This document shows positions 42,001 to 49,670 of a stretch of DNA of 52,639 nucleotides, in pieces (the first letter of the stretch is position 1; every line of letters begins with the position of its first letter). This DNA is from Mycobacterium sp. E3198. Lineage in GTDB: Bacteria > Actinomycetota > Actinomycetes > Mycobacteriales > Mycobacteriaceae. Where the stretch lies: positions 1 to 52,639 of the forward strand of contig NZ_LZIS01000239.1 of the NCBI RefSeq assembly GCF_001667015.1, written 5' to 3'. The notes beneath the pieces are model-generated. The model did no database searches. It saw only the letters and a program-made list of their open reading frames with translations, and was not told where the DNA came from. The position numbers were made by a program, and so were the translations under genes.

Positions 42001-42909
42001 ATGGGCGCCGGCCACAATCACACCCCCGCCGAGGGCGACTCGTCCCGGATGGTCGCCCGCATGGTCGCGGCCGCGGCGATCCTGGCGACCTTTTTCGTCA
42101 TCGAGTTGACCACCTCGCTGCTGATCAACTCGATCGCGCTGCTGGCCGATGCGGGGCACATGCTGACCGACGTCGTCGCGGTGTTCATGGGGCTGACCGC
42201 GGTAACCCTGGCCAGGCGCGGCAGCTCGTCTCCCGCGCGCACCTACGGCTGGCATCGGGCGGAGGTGTTCACCGCGGTCGCCAACGCCGGGCTGCTGATC
42301 GGGGTGGCCCTGTTCATCCTTTGGGAAGCCATCCAGCGGCTCAGGGAAACCCCGTCGATCCCCGGCGTGCCGATGATCGTCGTCGCGCTGCTCGGCCTGC
42401 TGGCCAACCTGGCGGTCGCGCTGCTGCTGCGGTCGCACTCGGGAAGCAGCCTGGCCGTCAAGGGCGCCTACATGGAGGTGGTGGCCGACAGCGTCGGCAG
42501 CCTGGGCGTGCTGATCGCCGGCATCGTCACGGTCACGACGCACTGGCCGTACGCCGACGTGGTGGTCGCGGTGTTGGTCGCGCTGTGGGTGGCGCCCCGG
42601 GCCATCTCCCTGGCCCGCGACGCGCTGCGCATCCTGTCCGAGGCCTCGCCGGCCCACATCGACGTGGAGGAGCTGCGCGGCGCGCTCGGTGCGGTCGACG
42701 GCGTGACCGAGGTGCACGACCTGCACGTGTGGACGCTCTCGCCCGGCAAGGACATGTGCACGGCGCATTTGACCAGCGATGGCGACTCGGACCGCGTGCT
42801 GCAGGACGCGCGCGCGGTGCTGTCGGCGCGCGGACTGGATCACGCGACCGTCCAGATCGAGGGCCCCGGCGGCGGCGACTCGTGCTCGGAGAGCTCTGGG
42901 AGCTACTGA
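42001..42909 (+). CDS. Cation diffusion facilitator (CDF) metal exporter
   Basis: A 302-residue CDF transporter, likely exporting Zn(II) or a similar divalent ion. Six membrane helices; metal site LLADAGHMLTDV (HxxxD) in TM2 and KGAYMEVVADSVGSLGVL (equivalent metal ligands, with the first His replaced by Glu) in TM5. The cytosolic C-terminal domain includes VTEVHDLHVWTLSPG, and the tail DSCSESSGSY adds a Cys. The ATG at 42001 follows the palindrome directly and no Shine-Dalgarno is visible, which fits leaderless translation. No matching gene is known to me at this place in M. tuberculosis. Confidence 0.93.
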   Translation: MGAGHNHTPAEGDSSRMVARMVAAAAILATFFVIELTTSLLINSIALLADAGHMLTDVVAVFMGLTAVTLARRGSSSPARTYGWHRAEVFTAVANAGLLIGVALFILWEAIQRLRETPSIPGVPMIVVALLGLLANLAVALLLRSHSGSSLAVKGAYMEVVADSVGSLGVLIAGIVTVTTHWPYADVVVAVLVALWVAPRAISLARDALRILSEASPAHIDVEELRGALGAVDGVTEVHDLHVWTLSPGKDMCTAHLTSDGDSDRVLQDARAVLSARGLDHATVQIEGPGGGDSCSESSGSY

Positions 42910-43319
42910 AGCCCCAGCGCCCCGCGCGCCGCGGGGTCGCAGTCGTCGAGCAGGTCCAGGCAACGCTGGTATTCGTCGGTCTCGCCGATGGTGTCGGCGG
43001 CCTTCGCCAGCGCCGCGACGCAACGCAGGAAGCCCCGGTTGGGCTCGTGCGCGTACGGCACCGGCCCGAAGCCCTTCCAGCCGTTGCGGCGCAGCTGGTC
43101 CAGGCCGCGGTGGTAACCGGTGCGGGCGTAGGCGTACGCGGTGACGGCCTTGTCCTCCGCCAGCGCCTCTTCGGCGAGGGCCGCCCAGGCCACCGACGCC
43201 GACGGGTGCGCGGCGGCGACGGAGCTGGGGTTTTCGTTGGCGAGCAGCTCCGCCTCGGCATCGCTGTCGCCGGGCAGCAGGATCGGATCGGGTCCGAGAA
43301 GATCTCCCATCGAGGTCAT
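42903..43319 (-). CDS. DUF3151 family protein (Rv0360c-like)
   Basis: A 138-residue cytosolic actinobacterial protein of the DUF3151 family: MGDLLGPDPILLPGDSDAEAELL at the N-terminus, VAWAALAEEAL, AYAYARTGYHRGLDQLRRNGWKGFGPVPYAHEPN and a helical C-terminus. It looks TPR/helical-repeat-like. MTSMGDLL at 43319 is used as start; the frame extends upstream without conservation. It is next to fba-linked genes as in M. tuberculosis. Overlaps the CDF gene by 7 bp at the 3' ends. No known function. Confidence 0.87.
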   Translation of the reverse strand: MTSMGDLLGPDPILLPGDSDAEAELLANENPSSVAAAHPSASVAWAALAEEALAEDKAVTAYAYARTGYHRGLDQLRRNGWKGFGPVPYAHEPNRGFLRCVAALAKAADTIGETDEYQRCLDLLDDCDPAARGALGLQ

Positions 43320-43366
43320 GGTGTCTATTTTGCCGTCCCCCCGGTGCGGGTCGCTAAGCTCCTTGC

Positions 43367-44221
43367 ATGCCCAACCCACCCGAACCCGACCGCGGCGGCG
43401 CGCCGAGGCGGCCCGGGTTCGATCCACGCGAATCGCGCAACGAGCCTGGCGCCGACGCGCCCGGCGGCGAGGGAGCCGAGGGCCAGCCGATGGTGCCGAG
43501 CGATCCCGAGACCGAGACCGTGGTGATCAACAAACCCGATCAGGGCGACGGCCCCGACGCGGATCCGGACGGGGCACAACGCGAACGTCGTTTCACCGCA
43601 CCGGGATTCGACGCGAAGGAGACTCAGGTCATCGCGACGTCCGCCGAGCCCGCCACCGAGGTGTTCGCGTCACCGCCCGGGGCGGAAGCCCCGCCGCCAC
43701 CGCAGGCCGCCCCCCCGAAAGCCGCTGTGCCGCAATCCATTCCGCCCCGATTGGGGGCCAAGCTGCGGACGACGCGGCAAATCAACTGGGGCTGGATACT
43801 GGCGCTGGTGGTGGTCGTGCTCGCGCTGGCGGCGATCGCGATCCTGGGGACCGTGCTGCTGACCCGCAGCAAGCACTCGAAAGTCTCTGAGGAAGACCAG
43901 GTTCGGCACACCATCCAGCAGTACGACGTCGCGGTGCAACGGGGCGATCTGACCGCGCTGCGCACCATCACGTGCGGCAACGCCCGCGACGGGTATGTCG
44001 ATTACGACGAACACGCCTGGCAGGAGACCTACCAGCGGGTATCGGCGGCCAAGCAGTATCCGGTGATCGCCAGCATCGACCAGGTCGTCGTCAACGGCCA
44101 GCACGCCGAGGCGAACATCACCACGTTCATGGCCTACGACCCGTCGCTGCGCTCGACCCGCAGCCTCGACCTGCAGTACCGCGACGACCACTGGAAGATC
44201 TGCCAGTCCCCCAGCGGCTAG
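43367..44221 (+). CDS. Single-pass membrane protein (Rv0361-like)
   Basis: A 284-residue protein with a long disordered, Pro/Glu-rich cytoplasmic N-terminus (about 140 residues, with RRFTAPGFDAKETQVI and DPETETVVINKPDQ), one membrane helix at about residues 143-166 (ILALVVVVLALAAIAILGTVLL) and a C-terminal extracytoplasmic domain of about 115 residues resembling the DUF4878/NTF2-like lumazine-type fold (EDQVRHTIQQYDVAVQRGD, LDLQYRDDHWKICQSPSG). Two TxxI/V segments in the tail resemble FHA-recognised phosphosites, which is speculative. Ends just before a strong hairpin. Confidence 0.85.
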   Translation: MPNPPEPDRGGAPRRPGFDPRESRNEPGADAPGGEGAEGQPMVPSDPETETVVINKPDQGDGPDADPDGAQRERRFTAPGFDAKETQVIATSAEPATEVFASPPGAEAPPPPQAAPPKAAVPQSIPPRLGAKLRTTRQINWGWILALVVVVLALAAIAILGTVLLTRSKHSKVSEEDQVRHTIQQYDVAVQRGDLTALRTITCGNARDGYVDYDEHAWQETYQRVSAAKQYPVIASIDQVVVNGQHAEANITTFMAYDPSLRSTRSLDLQYRDDHWKICQSPSG

Positions 44222-44231
44222 CTATTGATCG

Positions 44232-44289
44232 CGAGCAGACGCAAAATCGCACATTCCTTCGCGGAATCGTGCGATTTTGCGTCTGCTCG
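44232..44289. terminator. Long hairpin between convergent Rv0361-like gene and fba
   Basis: A 21-bp perfect stem: CGAGCAGACGCAAAATCGCAC (44232-44252) pairs with 44269-44289. The inner loop has a further 5-bp stem (ATTCC/GGAAT) closed by TTCGC. It lies in the 99-bp gap between convergent genes. No T-tract follows on either strand, so it would be a non-canonical bidirectional terminator or mRNA-end stabiliser. The core word resembles a palindrome I recall as recurrent in mycobacterial intergenic regions. Confidence 0.8.
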
Positions 44290-44320
44290 GCAAGGGGGGT
44301 TGGCCCCCGGCTCGGCAGCG

Positions 44321-45352
44321 TCAGCCCAGGGACTTTGCGGCGCAGTGCAGGTCGTTGCAGGCCTCGACGACGCGCTGGGTCATGCCGGCCTCGGCCATCT
44401 TGAGGTAGGTGCGTGGGTCGTAGGCCTTCTTGACGCCGACCTCGCCGTCGATTTTGAGCACGCCGTCGTAGTTGGTGAACATGTGACCGGCGATCGGGCG
44501 GGTGAACGCGTACTGGGTGTCGGTGTCGACGTTCATCTTCACCACGCCGTAGCGCAGCGCCTCCTCGATCTCCGACTTCAGCGAGCCCGAACCGCCGTGG
44601 AACACGAAGTCGAACGGCTTGGCTCCGTCGGGCAGGCCCAGCTTGGCGCACGCCACCTGCTGCCCCTGCGCGAGGATGTCGGGGCGCAGCTTGACGTTGC
44701 CGGGCTTGTAGACGCCGTGCACGTTGCCGAACGTCGCGGCCAGCAGGTACTTGCCGTGCTCGCCGTGGCCCAGCGCATCGATCGTCTTCTCGAAGTCCGC
44801 GGGCGTGGTGTAGAGCTTGTCGTTGATCTCGTTGGCGACGCCGTCCTCCTCGCCGCCCACCACGCCGATCTCGATCTCCAGGACGATCTTGGCCGCCGCC
44901 GCCTCCTTGAGCAGCTCCTGCGCGATGACCAGGTTCTCGTCGATCGGCACCGCCGAGCCGTCCCACATGTGGGACTGGAAAAGGGGGTCGCGGCCCGCGC
45001 TCACCCGTTCCGCCGAGATCGCCAGCAGCGGGCGCACGTAGCTGTCCAGCTTGTCCTTGGGGCAGTGGTCGGTGTGCAGCGCGACGTTGACCGGGTATCT
45101 GGCCGCGACGACGCGGGTGAACTCCGCCAGCGCGACGGCGCCGGTCACCATGTCCTTGACCCCGAGGCCGGACGCGAACTCCGCGCCGCCGGTGGAGAAT
45201 TGGATGATGCCGTCGCTGCCGGCGTCGGCGAAGCCTTTGATCGCGGCGTTGACCGTCTCCGACGAGGTGCAGTTGATGGCCGGGAAGGCGTAGGAGTTCT
45301 CCTTCGCCCGGCCCAGCATCTCGGCGTAGATCTCGGGGGTGGCGATCGGCAT
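44321..45352 (-). CDS. fba: Class II fructose-bisphosphate aldolase
   Basis: Zinc-dependent aldolase cleaving fructose 1,6-bisphosphate in glycolysis and acting in reverse in gluconeogenesis. 343 residues. Catalytic Asp95 and zinc ligand His96 lie in LHTDHCPKDK; EIEIGVVGGEEDG, ATFGNVHGVYKPG and DFVFHGGSGSLKSEI carry the other zinc and phosphate ligands. MPIATPEIYAEM at 45352 is used; the frame continues upstream but reads through the divergent promoter region. Neighbouring gene dedA is divergent over 58 bp. Likely essential, as in relatives. Confidence 0.97.
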   Translation of the reverse strand: MPIATPEIYAEMLGRAKENSYAFPAINCTSSETVNAAIKGFADAGSDGIIQFSTGGAEFASGLGVKDMVTGAVALAEFTRVVAARYPVNVALHTDHCPKDKLDSYVRPLLAISAERVSAGRDPLFQSHMWDGSAVPIDENLVIAQELLKEAAAAKIVLEIEIGVVGGEEDGVANEINDKLYTTPADFEKTIDALGHGEHGKYLLAATFGNVHGVYKPGNVKLRPDILAQGQQVACAKLGLPDGAKPFDFVFHGGSGSLKSEIEEALRYGVVKMNVDTDTQYAFTRPIAGHMFTNYDGVLKIDGEVGVKKAYDPRTYLKMAEAGMTQRVVEACNDLHCAAKSLG

Positions 45353-45410
45353 GGGCTCCTCCTGGCGACTGGGCCCATCCAGTATCGCAACAACGGTATG
45401 TTGAAGCATC

Positions 45411-46112
45411 GTGAGCACCACCGTGACGGCCTTGCCGAACATCCTCGACCCGATGTACTGGCTGGGCGCGGGTGGCGTCTTCGGATCGGCGGTGCTGCCC
45501 GGCATCCTGGTCATCGTCTTCATCGAGACCGGGCTGCTGTTTCCGCTGCTCCCCGGGGAATCGCTGCTGTTCACCGGCGGGCTGCTGGCCGCGCACCCCA
45601 ACCCGCCCGCGAACATCTGGGTGCTGGCGCCGTCCGTCGCCGTCGTCGCGATCCTGGGCGACCAATGCGGATATTTCATCGGGCGGCGGATCGGGCCGGC
45701 GCTGTTCAAGAAGGAAGACTCCCGCTTCTTCAAGAAGCACTACGTGACCGAGTCGCACGCGTTCTTCGAGAAGTACGGGCCCTGGGCGGTCATCCTGGCC
45801 CGGTTCGCGCCGTTCGTGCGGACGTTCGTCCCGCCGGTGGCCGGGGTGTCGTACATGCGCTACCCGGTGTTCCTCGGGTTCGACATCGTCGGCGGCATCC
45901 TGTGGGGCGGCGGTGTGACGCTGGCGGGCTACTTCCTGGGCACCGTGCCGTTCGTGCACCACAACCTGGAAAAGATCATTCTGGGCATCCTGTTCGTGTC
46001 GCTGATCCCGGCGTTCGTCGCCGCCTGGCGCGCCTACCGGGGGCGCCGCCGCGGGTCCGACGAGACCGACTCAGGACACCCGACTTCTGCGGTACGCAAC
46101 GAAAGCGTCTAG
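45411..46112 (+). CDS. DedA-family membrane protein (Rv0364-like)
   Basis: A 233-residue DedA/SNARE-associated family membrane protein with a GTG start. Family landmarks: FIETGLLFPLLPGESLLFTGG, LGDQCGYFIGRRIG and FARFAPFVRTFVPPVAGVSYMRY (the acidic and arginine residues of DedA). Four to six hydrophobic helices. Proteins of this family are lipid (undecaprenyl-phosphate or phospholipid) transporters or scramblases in other bacteria. The soluble C-terminus is Arg/Ser-rich. Divergent from fba and overlapping aacS by 42 bp at the 3' end. Confidence 0.92.
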   Translation: MSTTVTALPNILDPMYWLGAGGVFGSAVLPGILVIVFIETGLLFPLLPGESLLFTGGLLAAHPNPPANIWVLAPSVAVVAILGDQCGYFIGRRIGPALFKKEDSRFFKKHYVTESHAFFEKYGPWAVILARFAPFVRTFVPPVAGVSYMRYPVFLGFDIVGGILWGGGVTLAGYFLGTVPFVHHNLEKIILGILFVSLIPAFVAAWRAYRGRRRGSDETDSGHPTSAVRNESV

Positions 46113-48023
46113 CAGGTCGGGCCGGTCGATCGAGCTCTGCTGCACCGCCTGGTCCGGCGCGGTCCCGAGCAGGATCCGCTTGATCGGGATCTCGAGCCGC
46201 TTGCCGGTCAGCGTCCGCGGGATGCCGGGAACGTCGAGGATGTCGTCGGGCACGTGCCGCGGCGAGGCGTGCTGACGGATCTCGGCGACGATCCTCGACC
46301 GCAGCGCGTCATCCAATGCGACGCCGTCCGCCAGGTGCACGAACAGCGGCATCCAGTAGCCGCCGTCGTCCTGCTCGACGCCGACCACCAGGCAGTCGGT
46401 CACCTCCGGCATGCGTTCGACCGCCGTGTAGATCTCCGCGCTGCCCATCCGCACGCCCATCCGGTTCAGGGTGGCGTCCGAACGGCCGTGCACCACAACG
46501 GATCCCCGGTCGCTGATGGTGATCCAGTCCCCGTGGCACCACACGCCCGGGTACTTGTCGAAGTAGGCGGCGCGGTAGCGGCTGCCGTCGTCGTCGTTCC
46601 AGAAGGACACCGGCATGGACGGCATCGGCTTGGTCACCACCAGCTCGCCCTCCTCCCCGATGACGGGGTGGCCCTGGCCCTGCCAGGCCTCGATGGCCGC
46701 GCCGAGGCACAGGCACGACAGCTCGCCGGCCACCACGGGCAGGATCGAGCAGCCGCCGATGAAGGCCGTGCACACGTCGGTCCCGCCGCTCATCGAGATC
46801 ACCGGAACCGCGCGGCCGAGTCCCTCTTGCACCCAACGGAATCCGGACGCCGGCAGCGGCGACCCGGTGGATCCGACCGCGCGCACGCCATCCAGTTTGT
46901 ACGACGCGCCCGGCCTCAATTCCTGTTTGGCACAAGCCAATAGGTAGCCCGCACCGGCGCCGAGGAATGTGACGCCGGCCTCGGCGGCAACCTGCCAGAG
47001 CCCATCGGTGCCCGGATGCGTCGGGCTGCCGTCGTAGAGGACGATGGTGGTGCCGGCCAGCAGCCCGGACACCAGGAAGTTCCACATCATCCAGCTCGTC
47101 GACGAGTACCACAGGAAGCGGTCGCCCGGGTGCAGATCCAGTTGCAGGTTCAGGTATTTCAGATGCTCGACCACCACGCCGCCGTGACCGTGCACGATGC
47201 CCTTCGGCTTGCCCGTCGTTCCCGACGAGAACATCACCCACAGCGGGTGGGCGAACGGGACCGGCGTGATCTCGAGGGCGGCATCGTTGTCGACCGCCGC
47301 GGCCCACGCCACGGTGTCGCCGTCGGCGTCGAGCCCGAGCCGCGGCACCACCACGGTGGCCTTCAGCGTCGGCATCGCACCCCGGATCGTGGCCAGCTCC
47401 GCGCGCCGATCGATGCGCTTGCCCGCGTACACCGAGCCGTCGGTGGCGACCAGCACGGCCGGCTCCACCTGGCCCAGCCGGGCGATCACGCCGTCGACCG
47501 ACACGTCCTGGTTGCACACCGCCCAGATCGCGCCCACGCTGGCCGCGGCCAGCGCGGCGACGACGGCCTCGGCGACGTTGGGCAGATACCCGACGACGGC
47601 GTCGCCGGGCTTGACGCCCAGGTTGCGCAGGTAGGCGGCGAAGGCCGCCGTCTCGCGCTGCAGCCGCGCCCAGGACCACTCGGTGGATCCGTCCTCGCCG
47701 ACGGCGATCAGCGCCGGGCGCTCGTCGGTGGCGTGCCGGAAGATCTCGGTGGCGTAGTTGAGCGTGGCGCCGGGGAACCACTCGGCGCCGGGCATGGAAC
47801 GCTCACCCAGCACCGCGCGGGGCGAGCTGCCCGCCCGGATGTCGAAGTAGGCCCAGATGGCGTCCCAGAACCAGTCGATGTCGTGCACCGACTTTGCCCA
47901 CAGGCCTTGGTAGTCGGCGTACTCGCCGCGGCCGGTCTCGGCCAGCCAGGCCATGAAGCGGGTGAGGTTGGCGCCGGCAAGCGTTGCCTCGTCGGGGATC
48001 CAGCCGCCGCCCAGTTCGCTCAT
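46071..48023 (-). CDS. Acetoacetyl-CoA synthetase
   Basis: Acetoacetate:CoA ligase, 650 residues, AMP-forming. Typical N-terminus with SVHDIDWFWDAIWAYFDI and GAEWFPGATLNYATEI; the adenylate motif VMFSSGTTGKPKGIVHGHGG at about residues 264-283; SGGTDVCTAFIGG; and C-terminal RSDATLNRMGVRMGSAEIY and LTGKRLEIPIKRIL with the conserved acetylatable lysine. Activates acetoacetate for reuse as acetyl-CoA or for sterol/lipid pathways. Not present at this locus in M. tuberculosis. It overlaps the upstream gene by ATGA and dedA by 42 bp. Confidence 0.94.
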   Translation of the reverse strand: MSELGGGWIPDEATLAGANLTRFMAWLAETGRGEYADYQGLWAKSVHDIDWFWDAIWAYFDIRAGSSPRAVLGERSMPGAEWFPGATLNYATEIFRHATDERPALIAVGEDGSTEWSWARLQRETAAFAAYLRNLGVKPGDAVVGYLPNVAEAVVAALAAASVGAIWAVCNQDVSVDGVIARLGQVEPAVLVATDGSVYAGKRIDRRAELATIRGAMPTLKATVVVPRLGLDADGDTVAWAAAVDNDAALEITPVPFAHPLWVMFSSGTTGKPKGIVHGHGGVVVEHLKYLNLQLDLHPGDRFLWYSSTSWMMWNFLVSGLLAGTTIVLYDGSPTHPGTDGLWQVAAEAGVTFLGAGAGYLLACAKQELRPGASYKLDGVRAVGSTGSPLPASGFRWVQEGLGRAVPVISMSGGTDVCTAFIGGCSILPVVAGELSCLCLGAAIEAWQGQGHPVIGEEGELVVTKPMPSMPVSFWNDDDGSRYRAAYFDKYPGVWCHGDWITISDRGSVVVHGRSDATLNRMGVRMGSAEIYTAVERMPEVTDCLVVGVEQDDGGYWMPLFVHLADGVALDDALRSRIVAEIRQHASPRHVPDDILDVPGIPRTLTGKRLEIPIKRILLGTAPDQAVQQSSIDRPDLLDAFVAYRRSRVS

Positions 48024-49141
48024 TTGTCGATCACGGCGGTGACGTTACAGGCGGCCTCCATCAGCATCCACCCCGAGAGCTGCACCGACAGATCGCGTTC
48101 GGCGATCTCGGAAGCGTTGACCGCGCCCTCGACGAATTGCGCCTCTTCGCCACCCGCCTTGGGCAGCTCGGCGTCGCGGTCCCAGAACGCGCCGAACAGC
48201 GGCAGCCCGGCCACCGTTTGCCGGTAGTCCCAGGCCGATTTCGCCGACGACAGCACGATGGTGCGCGCGGTGTCGCGTGCGACCACGTCGTCGGCGGAGT
48301 CGCCCGGCAGGGTGGTGGCGACCAGTGCGAGGTAGCGGGCGGTGATGCCGCCGAACAGGCCGCCGTCGCCGCCGCCGGCGCCGCGCAGCACGCCCGACGG
48401 TGCCATCTGCTCGCTGACCGCCGCCACCAGCCGGTGCACCCGGGCCTGATGCCGGGCCCGAGCCTCGGCGCCGGTGCGCGCGGCGAGCTCGGTCTCCAGG
48501 CCCAGCACCACGCCCTGGCAGTAGGTGTACTGCGCGCGCACCAGCGAGCCGGACTTGATGCCGTCGAACACCAGGTGCGTCTCCGGGTCGATCAGGGTGG
48601 CATCGATCCAGTCGCTCATCTGGTCGGCCCGCTGCAGGTGCTCCCCGTAGCGGGCGAGGAAGATGCCGGCCGGGCCGTTGGCCGGGGCGTTGAAGAACTT
48701 GTCCTGCTTGCGCCACGGGATGCCGCCGCCGTCCCCGGGCGCCCACGCGTCGACGAACTGGTCGGCGAGCTTGGGCAGCGCGCGATGGCGCTCGACGCCG
48801 GCGAGCCGGGCCGCGCGTTCCAGCGCCAGCGCCAGCCACGCCATGTCGTCGTAATAGCTGTTGGTCCACCTCAGGTTGTTGCGCAGCCGGTGGCTGCGGA
48901 CCTGGCGGTTGATCATCGTGTGCCGGTGCGGTTGCGGATCGCGCAGCTGCGCGTCGACCAGGCAGTCCAGCAGGTGCGCCTGCCACCAGTAGTGCCAGGT
49001 GCCGAACAGCCGGTCCTTGCGGGTCGGCGGCCAGGCCACCACCCCGAGCTGGGTGCCCGGCAGCGCCCACAGCCGCTTCAGGTGTCGCTGCGCGACAGCG
49101 GCTTCGGAGCTGGCCGCCCGGTTGGCCCATAGCTGATCCAT
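48020..49141 (-). CDS. Glycoside hydrolase family 76-like protein (Rv0365c-like)
   Basis: A 373-residue (alpha/alpha)6-barrel-type protein like M. tuberculosis Rv0365c. The SYYDDMAWLALALERA segment carries the paired Asp typical of GH76 endo-alpha-1,6-mannanases, with RNNLRWTNS before it and YTYCQGVVLGLE, LSGWMLMEAACN later. No signal peptide is seen, so it is possibly cytosolic, unusual for a mannanase. The start MDQLWANRAA at 49141 is used; the frame runs on to 49297 without conservation. It overlaps acetoacetyl-CoA synthetase by 4 bp. Confidence 0.85.
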   Translation of the reverse strand: MDQLWANRAASSEAAVAQRHLKRLWALPGTQLGVVAWPPTRKDRLFGTWHYWWQAHLLDCLVDAQLRDPQPHRHTMINRQVRSHRLRNNLRWTNSYYDDMAWLALALERAARLAGVERHRALPKLADQFVDAWAPGDGGGIPWRKQDKFFNAPANGPAGIFLARYGEHLQRADQMSDWIDATLIDPETHLVFDGIKSGSLVRAQYTYCQGVVLGLETELAARTGAEARARHQARVHRLVAAVSEQMAPSGVLRGAGGGDGGLFGGITARYLALVATTLPGDSADDVVARDTARTIVLSSAKSAWDYRQTVAGLPLFGAFWDRDAELPKAGGEEAQFVEGAVNASEIAERDLSVQLSGWMLMEAACNVTAVIDK

Positions 49142-49187
49142 ACCGCTCGATCCTGCCCTAGGCCGCCGCCGGAGGATGCTGGAGGCC

Positions 49188-49670
49188 ATGGGCGATCTGA
49201 CGGGCCTGACGGTCAATGGGCGGCGACACGAGGTCGACGCCGCGGACGACACCCCGCTGCTGTACGTGTTGCGCAACCACCTGGGCTTGAAGGGCACCCG
49301 GTTCGGCTGCGGGGTGGGGCTGTGCGGGGCGTGTTTCGTGCTCGCCGACGGCCGGCCCGTCTATTCCTGCGACACCCCGCTGTGGTCGGTGGCCGGCAAG
49401 TCGATCCGCACCGTCGAGGGACTGGGCGACGACGGGGAGCCGCACCCGGTGGCACGCGCGATCGTCGCCGGGCAGGCGGCCCAATGCGGCTACTGCATGT
49501 CGGGGATCGTGGTGGCGGCCGCGGCGCTACTGGCCGACAACCCGGACCCGACGGAGGACGAGGTGCGCGCCGCCCTGGACGCCAACCTGTGTCGGTGCGG
49601 CTCGCACAATCGCGTGGTCGCGGCGGTGCTGAGCGCCGGGGCCGAGTTACGGGGGTCCGCCGATGCCTGA
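49188..49670 (+). CDS. Molybdenum hydroxylase small subunit, [2Fe-2S] (IorA/CoxS type)
   Basis: A 160-residue iron-sulfur subunit from the ATG at 49188 (a second ATG at 49176, with its own GGAGG, would add four residues). LTVNGRRHEVD and DTPLLYVLRNHLGLKGTRFG lead to the plant-ferredoxin cluster CGVGLCGAC...C; the second cluster is CGYCMSG...CRCG. It transfers electrons from the molybdopterin subunit encoded next. No FAD subunit gene is present, which fits isoquinoline 1-oxidoreductase-like two-subunit enzymes. Overlaps the large subunit by 8 bp. Confidence 0.93.
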   Translation: MGDLTGLTVNGRRHEVDAADDTPLLYVLRNHLGLKGTRFGCGVGLCGACFVLADGRPVYSCDTPLWSVAGKSIRTVEGLGDDGEPHPVARAIVAGQAAQCGYCMSGIVVAAAALLADNPDPTEDEVRAALDANLCRCGSHNRVVAAVLSAGAELRGSADA

